NCBI GenBank assembly: GCA_015075375.1
Contig: JABTUM010000002.1
Location: 1,413,393-1,477,392 of the forward strand
DNA: 64,000 bases
Direction: 5' to 3'
Source: Planctomycetota bacterium
GTDB taxonomy: Bacteria > Planctomycetota > SZUA-567 > H5-PLA8
Shown one piece after another: positions 61,543-64,000 of this stretch. Below the pieces are notes generated by a model that did no database searches, was not told where the DNA came from, and worked only from the letters and a program-made list of their open reading frames with translations. The translations under genes and the position numbers were made by a program. The first letter of the stretch is position 1. Each line of letters opens with the position of its first letter.

Positions 61543-62994
61543 ATGGCCGTCTTTTCTCCGATGTCTCTGACCTTGGGTGCGGGTTCCGAACCGCGCGCCA
61601 ACTTCAAGGCCGCATCGAAGGTGAACGCCTTTGAGGCGAGCGCACGGGCGATGGACCAAAGCGCGCGAATGGCGATGCTGCGCAAGCAGCTCCAATCCGA
61701 AGAACGCGCGCGCATGGAAGAGTTCGGCTTCAAGCGCGAGATGGCCGACCGCGAGAGCGCCGAACGCGCCGCGGAGCGGTCTTACCGTTCCCAGGAAAGC
61801 GCACAGGAGCGCGCCGACCGGCTGGCGCTGGCGGATCGCGAGCACCAATACCGCACGGGCCGGGACGCGACGGCGGATAAGCGCTACGAAGGCGAGATGC
61901 AGTACCGGACCGGCCGGGACGCGGCGGGCGATTCCTTCGCCCAGCGCAAGCTGGACCTGGAAGCCGCGCACCAAAACGCGGCTTCGGAGCAGGACAAACA
62001 GCGCATTGAAGTTGAATACAAGAAGATCGAGCAGGCGGAACGGATGCAGCAGGGCGCGCAGAATCACGCCGCGCAGCAGGCCCAGCGCGAGCGCGATTAC
62101 CGGGACGAGGTATGGCGCCGCGATCCGGCCAATCGGATCAAAGAGCACGTGAACAAGGTGCTTGGTGCGATCCTGGCCGGCGGGCAACCCGCGCAGGCCG
62201 GAAGCGATGCCGGCGAGATGGAGGAAGCGGACCGGCTGATGCAGGAAAACCCGCACCTGTGGATGGACGACGCGCAGGAACCGGGCTATGCGAATGCGTC
62301 TTACGCCGGACCGCAGGCGGAAGCCGGCGCGGTCAATCCAGTGTTGGGGAGGATCCTGAATACCGGCAACCCTGGCGCGCCTTCCGCCGGCGGCGGCGCG
62401 GACGACTTGACTCGGCAGCTTGACGCGCTGGCCCCGTTCATTCCGGGCTACAAGTCCGCTTCCCAGCGGGAACTGGATGCGCTGGAAGTGGACGCCAAGC
62501 GCGAAGAGTTGACTCGGCGCAAGGAAGGGAAGCTGTCTCCCGTCGAGGAACGCCAGAAGCAGACCGAAGCGAATCAACTCGCTCAAAAGTACGTGTACGA
62601 CGGTGCGAGCACGGAAGATGCGATCGCACAAGCGGCAGCCGAAACGGGCGTGGAAGCGGAGAAGATTCGCGCGCCGCGCATTTCGACCGATCCCGCCGCG
62701 ATTGCGAAGACCGGTCAGAAGCTGGGCTTCGAATCCGACTTCGCCGCGTTCAAGGCGGCGATGGACGTGGTTATCGACCGCTCCCCGCCCGAAGGAATCA
62801 ATATCACGATGTTCGGGAACAAGGACAGCATGGATAAGCGCATGTTCAAGACCGCGCTGATCGACGATCCGCAGTACAAGAATTCTCGCCGCTTCGAACT
62901 GACCAAGGAACTGATTTCGCGCGGCTACCCGGAACCGCAGGCGCGCAAGATCGTGGATCGGTACGTGTCCGATACCCGACTGGCCAAGAAGTAA
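61543..62994 (+). CDS. Coiled-coil phage-type protein
   Basis: 483 residues; AAGGAG about 8 bases before the ATG at 61543. Residues about 20-190 are a very charged Glu/Arg/Gln coiled coil (KQLQSEERARMEEFGFKREM, then repeated YRTGRDA units at two or more places). The middle (190-310) is Gly/Ala-rich; the C-terminal part is helical (SRRFELTKELISRGYPEPQA). Such composition is common in internal virion or tape-like proteins. No homologue recognised. Confidence 0.65.
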   Translation: MAVFSPMSLTLGAGSEPRANFKAASKVNAFEASARAMDQSARMAMLRKQLQSEERARMEEFGFKREMADRESAERAAERSYRSQESAQERADRLALADREHQYRTGRDATADKRYEGEMQYRTGRDAAGDSFAQRKLDLEAAHQNAASEQDKQRIEVEYKKIEQAERMQQGAQNHAAQQAQRERDYRDEVWRRDPANRIKEHVNKVLGAILAGGQPAQAGSDAGEMEEADRLMQENPHLWMDDAQEPGYANASYAGPQAEAGAVNPVLGRILNTGNPGAPSAGGGADDLTRQLDALAPFIPGYKSASQRELDALEVDAKREELTRRKEGKLSPVEERQKQTEANQLAQKYVYDGASTEDAIAQAAAETGVEAEKIRAPRISTDPAAIAKTGQKLGFESDFAAFKAAMDVVIDRSPPEGINITMFGNKDSMDKRMFKTALIDDPQYKNSRRFELTKELISRGYPEPQARKIVDRYVSDTRLAKK

Positions 62995-63008
62995 GCGAGG
63001 GGCACGAA

Positions 63009-63491
63009 ATGGAAACGAAGCCGGTCGTTATCGAGGCTCACGCCTTCATCTTGAAGGATGCGGCCGGGCGCCAGCGCGCGAGTCTGGATGCGCGCGGCGA
63101 TCAATGCGGCTTGCGCTTGTACGACGAACGCGGCCGGCTGGGCTTGCTGGCGTCCGTGAACGAGGACGGCGCGCACCTGCTGATTCAGGACGCGCGCAGC
63201 GAAGGAGCCTTGCAAGTGGCCGCGTGCATGGGTGCGGCGCGCATCTCGCTTTCCGATTCGTCGGGGCGGGTGCGCGCGGTGCTCTGCATGCCGGCCAAGG
63301 GCATCCCGCTCTTGGAGATTCACGACGCCAAGGGGCGGTATTCCGGCGCGCTTTGGTTGAACCTGGACGGCGCGCCGGTGCTGATCGGCAAGGATGAGGC
63401 GATGCCGCTTCCACCAAGGGCGGCGGCCGGGAAATGGGAGCGCATCAAGCAGGCTTGGGCGCGGCTCTGGCGAATAGCGGAACCGGCTTAG
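63009..63491 (+). CDS. Beta-strand-repeat protein of the element
   Basis: 160 residues. A repeating unit of about 15-18 residues is visible: AFILKDAAGRQRASLDARGD, then GLRLYDERGRLGLLASVNED, GAHLLIQDARSEGALQVAAC, ARISLSDSSGRVRAVLC and LEIHDAKGRYSGALWLNLDG. Each has strand-D-x-x-G-turn-strand form, suggesting a beta-helix or solenoid as in phage fibre-like parts. The tail is helical. It starts 15 bases after the coiled-coil gene. Confidence 0.65.
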   Translation: METKPVVIEAHAFILKDAAGRQRASLDARGDQCGLRLYDERGRLGLLASVNEDGAHLLIQDARSEGALQVAACMGAARISLSDSSGRVRAVLCMPAKGIPLLEIHDAKGRYSGALWLNLDGAPVLIGKDEAMPLPPRAAAGKWERIKQAWARLWRIAEPA

Positions 63492-63492
63492 G

Positions 63493-63657
63493 CTACTCGC
63501 CTTTGCCAACTTCCTTTTCGAAGTCTGCTTTCTGACGGCCGGACCATCGGCCCAGCTTGCGAGCAATCCAAGGCATGCAGACGTAGGCGAAGAACGCTCC
63601 GAAGATCAAGAGAAGTACAATCTCTTGCGCTCCGATATTCTGAACGAACGCGATCAT
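63493..63657 (-). CDS. 54-residue single-span membrane protein, TatA-like layout
   Basis: Short gene on the minus strand, ATG at 63657 with GGGGGAA about 6 bases upstream. N-terminal IGAQEIVLLLIFGAFFAYV, then CMPWIARKLGRWSG and a charged tail (RQKADFEKEVGKGE). A membrane helix with a proline hinge and an amphipathic helix gives a TatA/MttA-like layout, though the FGxKKLP motif is not kept. A small phage membrane protein is the alternative. It ends 2 bases from the convergent repeat-protein gene. Confidence 0.55.
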   Translation of the reverse strand: MIAFVQNIGAQEIVLLLIFGAFFAYVCMPWIARKLGRWSGRQKADFEKEVGKGE

Positions 63658-63864
63658 AATTTCCCCCGATCTGGATTCGAACGCGCGGCAGTGTAGCGGC
63701 TTGGGCGCTGGAATGACAAGGGGCTAGGGTCAGCGGAGGAATTAGCCGATACCCGCCGGCGCTTGCCAGCACGTCTTAAAAGGTGTACTTTTTGAACAAG
63801 GGGCTTGGTCATTCAAGCTAGCAAGCCTTTCCGCCGATTAGATTTCCAGGGCGTGGGGCACCTC

Positions 63865-64000
63865 ATGACGCATTCGAATGCAATTCTAGGGACGGGTGTC
63901 TATACCGTACCTGAAGCACGACGCTTGACCGGCGTATCTGTCGGCCGCATTCGTCGTTGGATGGATGGTTACGCCTATTCATCAAGTGGAGTTGAGATCA
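63865..64000 (+). CDS. HTH DNA-binding protein, N-terminal part (cut by window edge)
   Basis: 45 codons visible from the ATG at 63865. It reads GVYTVPEARRLTGVSVGRIR, then RWMDGYAY, the pattern of MerR/DUF433-type HTH proteins found as antitoxins or regulators in mobile DNA. The remainder lies outside. A ribosome-binding site is not obvious (GTGGGGC upstream). Confidence 0.6.
   Translation, partial: MTHSNAILGTGVYTVPEARRLTGVSVGRIRRWMDGYAYSSSGVEI

Larger units (their letters stand above)
60223..64000. mobile_element. Left end of a phage-like integrated element (right end outside window)
   Basis: The tRNA fragment at 60223 marks a break between a core-type operon and a set of small, mostly plus-strand genes of phage type: DUF3606-like, DUF5681-like, a long coiled-coil protein, a strand-repeat protein, a 54-residue membrane protein and an HTH protein cut by the edge. 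No integrase or capsid gene is visible here; they would be expected further right. Confidence 0.6.

Noticed and set aside
1..64000. CRISPR array, rRNA operon or insertion sequence with inverted repeats
   Set aside because: No regularly spaced direct repeats, rRNA sequence or transposase frame were seen on either strand.

Overview
The window is high-GC, densely coded bacterial DNA. The gene repertoire suggests a planctomycete-like or other PVC-group bacterium, or a relative. It includes an ECF sigma factor followed by a giant anti-sigma/FecR/VIT/VWA/TPR protein, secreted clan-A type glycosidases, beta-propeller and PQQ-type secreted proteins, a creatininase-family hydrolase, a PhyH-type dioxygenase, GntR/LacI and AraC regulators, and HEAT-repeat exported proteins. 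No rRNA or strong phylogenetic marker is present, so this placement is an inference.

Layout. Positions 1-7339 are the tRNA-proximal end of an integrated island. A type I restriction-modification operon (hsdR, a DUF6308-like gene, hsdM, hsdS; minus strand, hsdS cut by the window edge) lies divergent to an excisionase-like HTH gene and a tyrosine recombinase. The recombinase ends just outside the 3' end of an intact tRNA-Ser(GCT), the likely attachment gene. Positions 7530-15457 hold a thiO / unknown / lactonase operon, a GntR-LacI regulator, a nucleotide-sugar epimerase, an MshEN-PilZ protein, a divergent RsbW-like kinase and STAS pair, and an AraC regulator. Positions 15608-28843 hold a secreted clan-A type glycosidase, two receiver-only proteins with complementary defects, a GH20/GH67-like secreted protein, a HEAT/Pro-rich exported protein, and an apgM-hisE-AEC transporter operon. 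Positions 28850-36625 hold homoserine dehydrogenase, a creatininase-family enzyme, a GT4 glycosyltransferase, tRNA-Arg(CCG), a second GH-A-like secreted protein, and a small HEAT / GIY-YIG / GNAT operon.

Positions 36710-41126 form a tight two-gene unit: a STAND/AAA-type ATPase overlapping a protein that fuses a P-loop-degenerate ATPase domain to a Ser/Thr kinase. I regard it as the best candidate for an undescribed system. Positions 41129-44515 are a beta-propeller gene with a KtrA/KtrB-type potassium uptake pair. Positions 44760-51862 are an ECF sigma factor and its 2132-residue multidomain putative anti-sigma partner. Positions 51866-60034 hold an operon of a membrane protein, a winged-helix regulator and uppS, then thyA-folA, a cytoplasmic solute-binding-domain/AraC fusion, and a PhyH dioxygenase / lactonase-like / PQQ-propeller operon.

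At 60223-60256 there is a tRNA 3'-end fragment (T-arm, 3' acceptor strand, CCA) with a terminator on its 3' side. I read this as one attachment-site boundary of a second integrated, phage-like element running off the right edge: DUF3606-like, DUF5681-like, a coiled-coil protein, a strand-repeat protein, a tiny membrane protein and an HTH protein. The window is therefore a core-like segment between two tRNA-associated integrated elements.
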